A DNA stretch of 14,133 nucleotides from Gammaproteobacteria bacterium UBA2810 (GTDB lineage Bacteria > Pseudomonadota > Gammaproteobacteria > Enterobacterales > Succinivibrionaceae): assembly GCA_002351705.1 (NCBI GenBank), contig DEHC01000085.1, positions 1 through 14,133 on the forward strand, read 5' to 3'. This document shows, one piece after another, positions 1 to 8,400 of this stretch (position 1 is its first letter; every line of letters starts with the position of its first letter). A program made the translations under genes and the position numbers. The notes below the pieces were generated by a model, which did no database searches, was not told the origin of the DNA, and worked only from the letters and a program-made list of their open reading frames with translations.

Positions 1-107
1 GTATAACCGACCTTCAGACATCCCTCATAGCGCGGGTCGGAATAGGCATAAATGATTGGTCTGGACTTTGATTTTGAGGTGACGTAATTGTCAAAAATAT
101 CGGCCAT
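1..107 (-). CDS. GIY-YIG/T5orf172-like N-terminus of a probable restriction nuclease-helicase subunit (partial, runs off left edge)
   Basis: Only the first 35 codons are present. The protein begins MADIFDNYVTSKSK and continues with IIYAY (residues 18-22) and KVGY (32-35), separated by about nine residues. That pair fits the two tyrosine/glycine motifs that open GIY-YIG nucleases of the T5orf172 type. The ATG lies 20 nt after the stop of the upstream methyltransferase gene, and an ACGGAG ribosome binding site (plus 116-121) sits 8 nt before it, so this is the third gene of the same operon. From memory of similar operons, a GIY-YIG-like N-terminus placed here is usually followed by a DEAD/DEAH helicase, making it the restriction subunit. 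The helicase lies outside the window, so that part is inference. Catalytic Arg and Glu residues cannot be checked. Confidence 0.6.
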   Translation of the reverse strand, partial: MADIFDNYVTSKSKSRPIIYAYSDPRYEGCLKVGY

Positions 108-127
108 AGCGTGAGCTCCGTTTATCC

Positions 128-1654
128 CTAATCCATTGGCTTAATCATGGATTCAATCAGATTTTTTTCCTTGTCATTCAACCCATATTTTTTATAAAGA
201 TCGTCGTCAGACCATTGTCTGGAAAAATCCTGTAACGGAACAAATTTGAACTTGTCCTTATTGATGTTGATTCCGCTCAGCAGCTGCAGCAGAAGGTATC
301 TTACGAATTTTGTCTTGAGATACCCCAGACAGTTTTCTGCTTCTTTCCGTGTATCAAAAGCACCACCAATGAAATACGAAAATGTGCAGACCGAATCAGG
401 CTCTAGAATATCTGCTGTCGCTATGACTTTGCGCAGTCCGCTGCTGTCGGCATGAGCGGAGCCTGCCGAGGTAGCCTTGCCCAAAATAACCTTCCACTTG
501 TCTATGTACGCGAGGCCGGACTGTACTTTTGTTTTTTCTATATATGACTTGCCGGCGCTTGAAAGCAGTCCAAAGGTATTAGGTCCTTTGGCCTTCTGTC
601 CGCGTTCTGCGGTCCCCAGACCAAAAGGACCCAGTGACGACATGATTGTTGAAATGCTCTTTTCACCCAGCGCAATGATTTTATTGACGATTGCAACCGC
701 GCGGTTATCTCTTACAAAAACATCGTATTCATTCATACGGCGTTTCATTGTATAAAAATTCCCCTGGTCTACATACGTATATTCACAGTCGCCGGAGAAA
801 TCTCTGTCCCAAAGGAAATAACTGACCCCGCCGGCAATATCAACTCCGGGGAAACAGTCGGTAGACAGCGCGTAATCAGTCATTTTGCGAATATGCCTGT
901 CATTAAGCATTTTCTTGCGGTATGAATCCAGCCCCATACCACCTGCCATCCAGCGGGACGGTGTAATCATGACAAGGTATCTAGGGTTCAATTTAATCGC
1001 CTGCTCTATGAAATTTTGATAGATAGGCTTTGCCTGGCTCTGTCCCTGGCCAGTAGACAACTGATACGGGGGATTGGAAATCACTACATCAAATTTCATA
1101 TTGAGTATTCCCTTGGGATTGATATTGTGGATAAACTCGTAAGCGTGCGTCTCCATCCCTTCGCGTTCTGCATCGTTCAGAGAATTATCCTGTGAAATGC
1201 CGCAATACTTGCATTTCCCGTTCTCCCAGGTGTGCTCTATCTTGTGGTACAGGATATTTCCCTGCACATCACTGAACCTGGTGATCGAGAACGGGCTGTT
1301 GGGATATTTGGAACAGTACACTGAACGCCTCGAAAGGAGCGAGGTAAGCTCAGTGATGGCTATCCCATAGAGCTGATGCTGAAAAATCCAGTCACAGCGC
1401 TGCTGCAGGTCAGGAAACCTGCCAGCAAGCCCTTTAATCAGACGCTTTGCGATTTCCCTGAGGAACACCCCTGACTTGCATGCCGGATCAAGGAACTTCA
1501 CATCCGGATCGCTGAAGAGCTCCTGCGGGAGCATATCGAGCATCCTGTTGGCAACTGAAGGCGGCGTGAAGACCTCATCGTTCGAGAGGTCGGCAAGGCA
1601 GGATATTACATCCGGCTTGTAAACGTTCGTGAACAAACTCTGCTTCAGCGGCAT
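128..1654 (-). CDS. Eco57I-type N6-adenine DNA methyltransferase, catalytic subunit
   Basis: 508 residues. Predicted to transfer a methyl group from S-adenosylmethionine to adenine N6 in a specific DNA site, protecting host DNA. SAM-binding motif I is LDPACKSG (about residues 55-62) and catalytic motif IV is NPPY (194-197, preceded by FDVVIS). The N-terminal region (SNDEVFTPPSVANRMLDMLP) is typical of N6 methylases of restriction systems. A CxxC pair (C148, C151) with nearby histidines (H141, H170) suggests a small zinc site between motifs I and IV. Residues about 330-508 form a probable target-recognition and C-terminal region, ending in a conserved-looking KYGLNDKEKNLIESMIKPMD tail. Its start overlaps the end of the upstream gene by 10 nt and is preceded by a strong GGGAGG ribosome binding site, so the two are translationally coupled. 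Lengths and motifs look intact. The substrate sequence is unknown. Confidence 0.9.
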   Translation of the reverse strand: MPLKQSLFTNVYKPDVISCLADLSNDEVFTPPSVANRMLDMLPQELFSDPDVKFLDPACKSGVFLREIAKRLIKGLAGRFPDLQQRCDWIFQHQLYGIAITELTSLLSRRSVYCSKYPNSPFSITRFSDVQGNILYHKIEHTWENGKCKYCGISQDNSLNDAEREGMETHAYEFIHNINPKGILNMKFDVVISNPPYQLSTGQGQSQAKPIYQNFIEQAIKLNPRYLVMITPSRWMAGGMGLDSYRKKMLNDRHIRKMTDYALSTDCFPGVDIAGGVSYFLWDRDFSGDCEYTYVDQGNFYTMKRRMNEYDVFVRDNRAVAIVNKIIALGEKSISTIMSSLGPFGLGTAERGQKAKGPNTFGLLSSAGKSYIEKTKVQSGLAYIDKWKVILGKATSAGSAHADSSGLRKVIATADILEPDSVCTFSYFIGGAFDTRKEAENCLGYLKTKFVRYLLLQLLSGININKDKFKFVPLQDFSRQWSDDDLYKKYGLNDKEKNLIESMIKPMD

Positions 1655-2340
1655 TTCTGGACCTCCCAGTAATTAACAAGCGGATATTTCCTTACAGGTT
1701 CCGAGAGAGCTGTGTCAGCTTCCCTGTCCGTATTCCACTCCGGCATGCCGAAATCCAGCTCCATCTGGTCCTGGTCCTCGTCATGTGTTCTCATCAGGGA
1801 ATCAAGGCGGTAGTCAAGGCGCTGCACCTTATTGCCCATTGCAAGATCCCACTGGGCAAAGACAATCGGCTCACCGTTGTTCTTCAGCATTGTAAGCGCA
1901 TCGCCATGAAGAATATTGTGTCGGATGATGTATTTTGCGGCTTTTCTCACCTCGTCCCTGCAGTCAGGTCCGCATATTTCCGTATAGTGCGCGTTCCAGA
2001 AATCGTATAGTCTCTCCCGGCACTCCTTTACGTTGTCCTCCAGAATGTCAACGCCGTAAATGCTGGATACAGCAATGATCGAGAATTTCTCGTAATCAGA
2101 CGGACTGCGGCCGTATTTCCTGCGGACAGTCCCGAGCTTGCGGTTCAGGACCTCAATCACGAAGTTCCCGTTGCCGCAGGCAGGCTCGAGGAAACGGCTC
2201 TCTATCCGCGATGATTCGTCCTTCACAAGATCAAGCATGGCGTTCACCTCACGCTCATCGGTGAAAACCTCGCCGTGCTCGGCTACGCGCTCCCTCGATC
2301 TGATCTGTCCGACAACCTTATTGTCTTTCAACTCGGTCAT
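1645..2340 (-). CDS. Methyltransferase-like subunit of the same restriction-modification system, catalytic NPPY motif missing
   Basis: 231 residues. SAM-binding motif I is clear: RFLEPACGNGNF at 49-60, preceded by EHGEVFTDEREVNAMLDLV (21-39), the usual opening of N6-adenine methylases. A second acidic motif, GVDILEDNVKECRERL, follows at 96-111. Where the NPPY catalytic motif should stand the sequence reads WDLAMGNK (164-171), so the protein probably binds SAM or holds the fold but does not methylate alone. From memory, proteins of this type with the same degenerate motif precede an NPPY methylase and a helicase in many genomes, so this is likely a family trait, not decay. First gene of the operon. 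The ribosome binding site (AGAAGAG next to the ATG) is weak. The C-terminus (YPLVNYWEVQKCR) overlaps the next gene by 10 nt. A fused single methylase split by mutation is less likely, because both parts have their own motif I. Confidence 0.8.
   Translation of the reverse strand: MTELKDNKVVGQIRSRERVAEHGEVFTDEREVNAMLDLVKDESSRIESRFLEPACGNGNFVIEVLNRKLGTVRRKYGRSPSDYEKFSIIAVSSIYGVDILEDNVKECRERLYDFWNAHYTEICGPDCRDEVRKAAKYIIRHNILHGDALTMLKNNGEPIVFAQWDLAMGNKVQRLDYRLDSLMRTHDEDQDQMELDFGMPEWNTDREADTALSEPVRKYPLVNYWEVQKCR
1662..1667 (-). promoter_or_regulatory. Ribosome binding site of the Eco57I-type methyltransferase, inside the upstream gene
   Basis: On the minus strand this reads GGGAGG, 7 nt before the ATG at 1654. 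It lies within the last codons of the upstream methyltransferase-like gene. It fixes the start of the 508-residue protein and explains coupled translation across the 10-nt overlap. Confidence 0.75.
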
Positions 2341-2623
2341 ACTCTTCTGATTTCCGTTTCCCTGTTGCCATTAGCCATTCCACTGCCGTGAGTGCCCGAT
2401 AAATTTAAGCCTTTTGGAGCAGATTTTCTGCGCCATTCCTAAAATTCCTTTGATTTCACGCCCCTGGTGCTCCTCTCCGCGGCAGCTTCCCGGGCAGCGC
2501 AGCGGCCTATTTTGCCCGAGTCTGCTGGTTTTTGCGTGAGGTCCGCGACTGCGCGGCCGGATGACAGTGAGCCCTTGTGTCATTTGATTTTAACGGTTCT
2601 GTCACAGCCGGGCTTCCGCCATA

Positions 2624-2653
2624 TTGCCCGAAGAACCCCGGAGAGCATATTAT
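2624..2653 (+). promoter_or_regulatory. Possible sigma70 promoter of the GmrSD-like gene
   Basis: TTGCCC (2624-2629) and TATTAT (2648-2653) are separated by 18 nt. Both are two or fewer changes from consensus. Transcription would start near 2660, giving a leader of about 100 nt that contains the hairpin at 2714-2729. No experimental support, and a TATAAA at 2668-2673 without a -35 is an alternative. Confidence 0.35.
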
Positions 2654-2703
2654 AGAGACTGCTGACATATAAAGATCATTGAGAATGACGCCCGGACACG
2701 GCA

Positions 2704-2729
2704 GGCAGATGACTGCCGCTCCGGCGGCA
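2704..2729 (+). other. Leader hairpins: GGCAG/CTGCC and an overlapping UNCG-capped hairpin
   Basis: TGCCGC (2714-2719), loop TCCG, GCGGCA (2724-2729) form a perfect 6-bp stem whose tetraloop is of the very stable C(UNCG)G class in RNA. GGCAG (2704-2708), loop ATGA, CTGCC (2713-2717) form a competing stem that shares the CTGCC segment. The end is 29 nt before the ATG at 2759. It could affect translation or mRNA stability, or it may be chance. Confidence 0.35.
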
Positions 2730-2758
2730 CAAAGACAACAGAAAATTACGGACTGATT

Positions 2759-5308
2759 ATGAAAGGTGATGCAAAGCCACTGCTTAAACTCCTTGATGGT
2801 TCAGACAAAAAGCTCTTCATTCCGGTATACCAGCGCAACTACGACTGGAAACAAGAGAACTGCGAGCAGCTGTTCAGGGATCTCGAGAAACTTATCACAT
2901 CAGACAAAAAGTCACATTTCTTCGGCAGCATCGTAACCGCCCACCAGCACGGCATTGCCAGGGAATCCTTCGTAATAATCGATGGACAGCAGCGCATTAC
3001 TACAGTCTCCCTCCTGCTGCTCGCGATGATCAACGCCGTAAAGAACGGTGATGCCAAAGCGGAGAGCCCTTCACTCTGCGACAAGCTCATGAAGAACTAC
3101 ATCATTGACGAGTACTCAACTGACAGCACCAAGGTACGGCTCAAGTCAGCGAGCGGAGACAATGATGCCTTCCTGAAAATCGTGGAGAATGACAGGGACT
3201 CCTTCATCGAATCCTCGAATGTCACTCTCAACTACCGTTTCCTCTACGATAAAGTCAAAGCTATGCAGTGGAAAATCGACAAGCTTTCTGATGCAGTCCA
3301 GAAGCTTGAGATCATCGACATCTACGTTGAGGATGAGGATGATCCGCAGCTGATTTTCGAGAGCCTCAACTCCACCGGTCTCAAGCTCACCAAGGCCGAC
3401 ATGATCCGGAACTTCGTGCTGATGGGGCTCGAACCCGGGAAGCAGGAGGATTACTACAAGAAGTACTGGGTCAGGATTGAGGAGAACACGCAGAAAAGCA
3501 GGACCGCTGATTTCTTCCGCGACTTCCTCACGGTAAGGCAGGGCAGCATCCCGTCGATCGACAGCGTGTACAGCGAGTTCAAGAAATACGCTGAGGACAG
3601 GGACACTGAGGAGGTTTTGAAGGACCTCCTCGGTATGTCGAAGATCTACTCGAAGATCCTGTCTCCCGGCCAGTACGGTGAAGAGGTTAACGGCATCCTG
3701 TCACGCTTCAATATCCTCGAGATGACCGTCGCCTATCCCTATCTGATGTCGCTCCTTGGCTATTTCGAGGAGGGCGGCATAGACGAGAAGGATCTCGTGA
3801 GGGTCCTGGGCTGCATCGAGACCTTTGTCTTCCGCCGCCAGATCTGCGGCTACCCGACCTCTGCCCTCAACAAGATATTCTGCACGCTCCACGGCGAGGC
3901 CCTCAAGGCCATGAACCCCGCGAACAGCTATGCCTCATCGGTAATTTTCGTTCTGCTGAGCAAGACCCGCTCGTCAGTCTTCCCCAAGGATGCGGAATTC
4001 AGCAAGGAGTTTGTCACCAAGGACATCTACTCCATGCAGAAGAAGAACAGGCTTTATCTCTTTGACCGGCTCGAGAACCAGAAGAGCCGCGAGACAAATG
4101 ATGTGATAGGCAAGATCAGAAGCCATGTCTACACCATAGAGCACATCATGCCGCAGACCCTGAGCGATGCATGGAAGAAGGATCTCGGGGAAAACTGGCA
4201 GCACGTCTACGACACCTGGCTCAACACCATCGCGAACCTAACGCTCACCGGCTACAACTCAAGGTACCTCAACAAGAGGTTCATCGAGAAGAAGGAGGCT
4301 GAGAACGGCTTCAATGACAGCCCTCTCAGGCTGAACCAGTTCCTGAAAACATGCAGCAAATGGACGGAAACCGAGCTGCAGAAGCGCAGTGATCTTCTCC
4401 TTGAGCTTGCTCTCGATCTATGGCCGTATCCAAAGACAGATTACAAGCCAGTTGAACGCGCTGAGAATGAGCACAGCCTCGGGGAGGACTTTGACTTCAC
4501 CCACTCGGCGCCGAAGAAGTTCACCCTGAGCGGCACTGAATACCCCTGCAAGGACTGGACATCGCTCCTCGAGACAGTGCTGAGGACCCTCAATGACCGG
4601 GACAGTGAGGTAATGTCCGGCATGCCGGAGAGACTGCAGAGTGCGCTCGTCTGCAGGAAGCCCCTGGTCAAGGGACGCTGGATTCCCATTGCGGAATTCT
4701 TCGTCAACGTGAACACTGACACGATGTCGAAAATCAGGCTCCTCCGCGAGGTGCTCGATGAGTACGAGCTCGAGCGCAGCGAGCTCAGCATCACCCTTGC
4801 AGGAAGCAGGGGCACCGGAGCACCGGATGAAGGCGGCGATGAGCTGTTCCCGCCGGCCGGGAGCAGGGAACTGTACTACGAGTTCTGGACAGAGTTCCTG
4901 AGGAGCTTTGACAGGAATCACCAGGACGGCCTGAGATACAGCCGGGCGCATCACCGGAACTGGCAGGACATCCATGCGGGCCTGTCCGGATTCCATTATG
5001 TCCTGCGCACTGTGCAGGACAGCTCCTCCGTCCTCGGGTATTTTACGGGAGACCAGGCAAAGGAGCGCTTTGAGAGGATCAGGGAGCTCTGCGGGGAGAG
5101 GATCGGTGAGGCATTCGGCGCTGATACCGTTGAGTGGGACAGCGCTGATGACCGCAAGGCCTGCTATGTAAGCATCACCTCCACGGATCAGGACATATCC
5201 GACCGTGAAAAGTGGCCCCGGATAATCAGCTGGCTCAATGACACGCTCTCAAAGCTCAGCGGCATCATAGGCCCGTACTGCGGAGAGCTTAAAGGCCCGA
5301 GGGAGTGA
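2759..5308 (+). CDS. GmrSD-type restriction endonuclease: DUF262, HNH-like DUF1524, C-terminal DUF4268
   Basis: 849 residues. DUF262 (about 5-230) shows IPVYQRNYDW (21-30), the ParB-like DGQQR (75-79) thought to bind and hydrolyse nucleotide, and FESLNSTGLKLTKADMIRN (200-218). A helical middle follows. DUF1524 carries the HNH-like nuclease motif EHIMPQ (461-466) with WLNTIANLTLTGYN (487-500) and a downstream KRF..KK stretch (506-512). Residues about 585-680 form an unnamed small domain (GTEYPCKDW), and about 703-840 match DUF4268 (ELYYEFW, then WLNDTLSKL). In GmrSD, DUF262 (GmrS) and DUF1524 (GmrD) together cut glucosylated hydroxymethylcytosine DNA. Here they are one chain, as in Eco94GmrSD and BrxU. 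All key residues appear present, so an active type IV-like enzyme against modified phage DNA is likely; its target is not shown. The start is chosen because the family begins a few residues before the IPVYQR motif, although the ribosome binding site is poor. Divergent from the methylase operon. Confidence 0.88.
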   Translation: MKGDAKPLLKLLDGSDKKLFIPVYQRNYDWKQENCEQLFRDLEKLITSDKKSHFFGSIVTAHQHGIARESFVIIDGQQRITTVSLLLLAMINAVKNGDAKAESPSLCDKLMKNYIIDEYSTDSTKVRLKSASGDNDAFLKIVENDRDSFIESSNVTLNYRFLYDKVKAMQWKIDKLSDAVQKLEIIDIYVEDEDDPQLIFESLNSTGLKLTKADMIRNFVLMGLEPGKQEDYYKKYWVRIEENTQKSRTADFFRDFLTVRQGSIPSIDSVYSEFKKYAEDRDTEEVLKDLLGMSKIYSKILSPGQYGEEVNGILSRFNILEMTVAYPYLMSLLGYFEEGGIDEKDLVRVLGCIETFVFRRQICGYPTSALNKIFCTLHGEALKAMNPANSYASSVIFVLLSKTRSSVFPKDAEFSKEFVTKDIYSMQKKNRLYLFDRLENQKSRETNDVIGKIRSHVYTIEHIMPQTLSDAWKKDLGENWQHVYDTWLNTIANLTLTGYNSRYLNKRFIEKKEAENGFNDSPLRLNQFLKTCSKWTETELQKRSDLLLELALDLWPYPKTDYKPVERAENEHSLGEDFDFTHSAPKKFTLSGTEYPCKDWTSLLETVLRTLNDRDSEVMSGMPERLQSALVCRKPLVKGRWIPIAEFFVNVNTDTMSKIRLLREVLDEYELERSELSITLAGSRGTGAPDEGGDELFPPAGSRELYYEFWTEFLRSFDRNHQDGLRYSRAHHRNWQDIHAGLSGFHYVLRTVQDSSSVLGYFTGDQAKERFERIRELCGERIGEAFGADTVEWDSADDRKACYVSITSTDQDISDREKWPRIISWLNDTLSKLSGIIGPYCGELKGPRE

Positions 5309-5313
5309 GAGCA

Positions 5314-5339
5314 GCCATGCCGCGTTCATGCCGCATGGC
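5314..5339. terminator. Hairpin just after the GmrSD-like gene
   Basis: GCCATGC (5314-5320) pairs with GCATGGC (5333-5339), with partial inner pairing around TTCA. It starts 6 nt after the stop at 5308. There is no T-run on either strand, so intrinsic termination is uncertain. It may protect the mRNA 3' end. Confidence 0.35.
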
Positions 5340-5357
5340 AGTGTGGCGGCGGTGAAC

Positions 5358-5387
5358 AGGTCGGCCGCATCCCCATGCGGCCTGCCT
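5358..5387. terminator. Strong hairpin between convergent genes
   Basis: GGCCGCAT (5363-5370), loop CCCC, ATGCGGCC (5375-5382) is a perfect 8-bp stem. It extends across a mismatch and a wobble to AGG/CCT (5358-5360, 5385-5387). It lies 19 nt from the stop of the leftward SNF2 gene and 49 nt after the GmrSD-like gene, so it can serve both. It lacks a T-run on either strand, so it is a candidate bidirectional barrier and not a textbook terminator. Confidence 0.45.
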
Positions 5388-5406
5388 TGCATCACTCTCC
5401 GATCGC

Positions 5407-8400
5407 TCACCCCTCGCTCATGGCAAGGAAGCTCCTGAGCTCGCTCTTCGAGAGATCCCCGAGCCACTTCTCGCCCTTCTGCACCGTGAGCTCCGCGATT
5501 TCCTTCTTCGAGTTTATGATCTCGTTGATCTTCTCCTCGAAGGTCCCCGCGCAGATGAAGCGGTAGACCATGACATTCTTATTCTGCCCGATGCGGTAGG
5601 CACGGTCAGTCGCCTGGTCCTCCACGGCGGGGTTCCACCAGAGGTCATAGTGGATGACCGCAGTCGCCGCGGTGAGGTTGAGCCCCGTTCCGGCAGCCTT
5701 CAAAGAGAGCACCATGACCCTGTCCTGCGGGTCGTTCTGGAAGCGGTCAACCATCTCCTGACGCTTCTTCACTGAGACGCCGCCGTGGATGAAGTCAGGG
5801 ACGGTGCCGAGTTTCTCCCCTATCCAGGAGACGAGGAGGTCACCCATTTCACGGAACTGGGTGAACACAATGGCCTTCTGCCCGTTACCGGTGAGCTCCT
5901 CAAGGAGGTCAAGGAGCATCTCCGCCTTCCCGGAGTGCTCCGGCCCCGTTATCTTCGGGTCCTTCGAGAAGAGCTCCGGAGCGTCGCAGATCTGCTTGAG
6001 CCGGAGGATGAGCTTCAGCACCCTCGCGCTTCTCTCAAGCTGCGAGAGCGTCTCAGTGACTCCCTCAAGCCCGTCGCTCACGAAGGTCTGGTACATCGCG
6101 GCCTGCTCCGGGGTCAGCTCGCAGTAGCGGTCGGAGCTTATCTTGTCCGGGAGATCCGCGATGACGTTTTTGTCAGTCTTGAGCCTCCTCAGGATGAACG
6201 GCGCCGTCACGCTCCTGAGCCGCTTCACCGCGTCAGCGTCTCTGTTCTGCTCAATCGGCCTTGCGTAGTCCGAGATGAACGAGCCGAGAGTGCCGAAGAG
6301 CCCCGGGTTCACGAACTCCATGATGGCCCAGTAGTCCGCGAGGCGGTTCTCCACAGGAGTTCCTGACATGGCGATGGCGGAGTCCGCCTTCAGTACGCAC
6401 ATCGCCTGGAAGATCTGCGATCCGGTGTTCTTGATGTTCTGCGCCTCGTCGGCTATGGCGACGCGCCACTTCTTATCCTTCAGCTTCTCGATGTCCTGCC
6501 TCAGAGTGCCGTAGGTCGTGAGGAGCACGTTTGCCTTCGGCTCCAGCGATCGCTGCGTCCCGTAGTAGACGTTGACCGTAAGCTCCGGCGCGAAGCGTTT
6601 GAGCTCGCGCGTCCAGTTGATGACGACCGAGGCTGGAACAGTGACAAGCGCCGGGTCCTTCTCAAGCTCTCCCGCGGCGCGGAGTGCCTCAAGGGCCGCG
6701 ATGACCTGCACGGTCTTCCCGAGTCCCATGTCGTCAGCGATGATGGAGCCCATCCTCGCGCGGAGGTTGTGCATCAGCCATGAGTAGCCGCGCTCCTGAT
6801 AGGGGCGGAGCGAGGCCTTAAGCCCATCGGGAACTTTGGCAGGCGGCGTTCTGAGCTCCTTCTCGACGGCCTTCCGGATTTTATCGTCCATGAAGACCTC
6901 ATTGCCCTCGAAGCTCCCCGAGAGCGCTGCCTCGAGGAGGCGGAGCCTTGAGGGGCGCTGCGTCTCGCCGCGGAGGCGCCTCAGGATGGCGTCAATCTCT
7001 GACGCGCTCGCGTATACGAACTCATTTCCGAAGCGCACCAGATGCCCTGCATGCTTCCTGAGCTCCTCGAACTGCTCGTCGGAGATTGCCCGGCCGCCTA
7101 TGGTGGCCTTCCAGTCAAAGGTAAGGAGCGAGGCGAGGCTCATGAGCCCGCTGCCGCCCTTATAGCCTTTGGCAAGCCCCATGTTGGCGACAGCCATGGG
7201 CCTCATAATCCGGCGCAGAGATCTCGGCAGCACCACGAGGGCGCCGCTGAGCTCAAGTGCGGGAAGGATTTCAAAGAGGGCCTTCTGCAGCGCCTCAAGC
7301 GAGAGCGTCGCGTGGTCAGACTTTCCCGAGATGATGTCAGCGGCCTCCGGAAGGAGCGCCGAGATGCGCGCCGCGGCGGCACGGCACTCCCAGCGCTTCC
7401 CGGCATCGAGCCCTGAGAGTCCTGAGCAGCTTACGTAGCTGCCGTCAGAGCGGTCGATGAAGCCGAGCGAGATCTGGGCGGTGACATCGTCCTCTACCGT
7501 TGCGCCTTCAAGGCTTTCGTCAGTGGCGGCATCCTCATCATCCTTCTTCTCCGCCTCAGCTATGGCCTGCTCGCCTCCGGCACGCAGCGTCTCCTCGGCA
7601 TCCGGGACAGAGGGATCCGGACCAAACGAGGTCCCGAGGATGATGACCGGCCTCATGCCGGTGAGCCCCATGAACAAGGGCGCGAGCCACTGCCCGACCG
7701 AGGTCCCGATGCGCCCGATCACGGCGGAGCTCTTCTCCATCCTTTCCCAGTAGCTCATGGTGAGGAGTGCCAGCTCCGGGGTATCCCGGTAAACACGGGC
7801 CCTCGCGGCATACGCGTGTCCGATGCTCAGGAGGAAGCCCTTCCTCACGAGGTCGCTGATGAAGATTCCGAGCGAGAGCGCGCCGAAGCCCGCGTCGCTC
7901 ATCTCCTCTGCCTTAAGCCCCAGCGCAGGGCCGGGTACAAGCGCTTTTCCGAGGAGGAGCTTCCTTGCGAGCATGCCGATGCGCGCCGTGAGGGTAAGCA
8001 CCTCGTGCGAGAGGATGCAGGGGATCCAGATGACGGAGAGCCCGCCGTCATCCGAGATGGGACAGGGCATCACTGCGCCCGCCAGCACGAGCTTCCTTGC
8101 GACCGTGCAGAGCGCGTGCATCGCCTGCGCCGCGGTGCCGGCCCTGTCGAGGACCTCCGCGGTGATTTTTCCGTTGAAGCATCCCGCGGGAAGGGAGTGC
8201 AGCTCCTCGAAATCCGTCAGATTATGATGCGGGATGAACGCCGTGCCCCGGTACAGGACACTGAGACCCTCCGGGACCGGCGTTTCCGGCAGCACCGGTG
8301 AGACGCCGGACTTGTCAAGGAGATACTCCCGCGCTGCCGGATCCTCTGTCCCGCTGCCCACCTCAAAGACGGTGCCAGGACTCGGGCTTCCGCCGTCGGT

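Larger units (their letters stand above)
2341..2758. other. Divergent intergenic control region between the restriction-modification operon and the GmrSD-like gene
   Basis: 418 bases with no convincing gene. It must hold the promoters of both the leftward operon and the rightward gene. I can point to one plausible rightward promoter (2624-2653) and a hairpin in the leader (2704-2729). On the minus strand only weak AT-rich candidates are visible (TAAAAT near 2588-2593 and TTAAAT-like near 2401-2407), with no good -35 at the right distance. Small open frames on both strands here lack ribosome binding sites and look like noise in a GC-rich patch (2461-2570). Confidence 0.6.

Noticed and set aside
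1645..1654. Idea that the two methyltransferase genes are one gene split by a frameshift
   Set aside because: Each has its own SAM motif I and N-terminal opening, and the second has a strong ribosome binding site, so they are two subunits.
2371..2583. Small minus-strand frame in the divergent intergenic region
   Set aside because: Low-complexity arginine/glycine-rich product, no ribosome binding site, lies in a GC-rich patch expected to hold promoters.
4418..4996. Minus-strand 192-codon frame opposite the GmrSD-like gene
   Set aside because: No motif, and it covers the recognisable DUF4268 and preceding domain on the plus strand.
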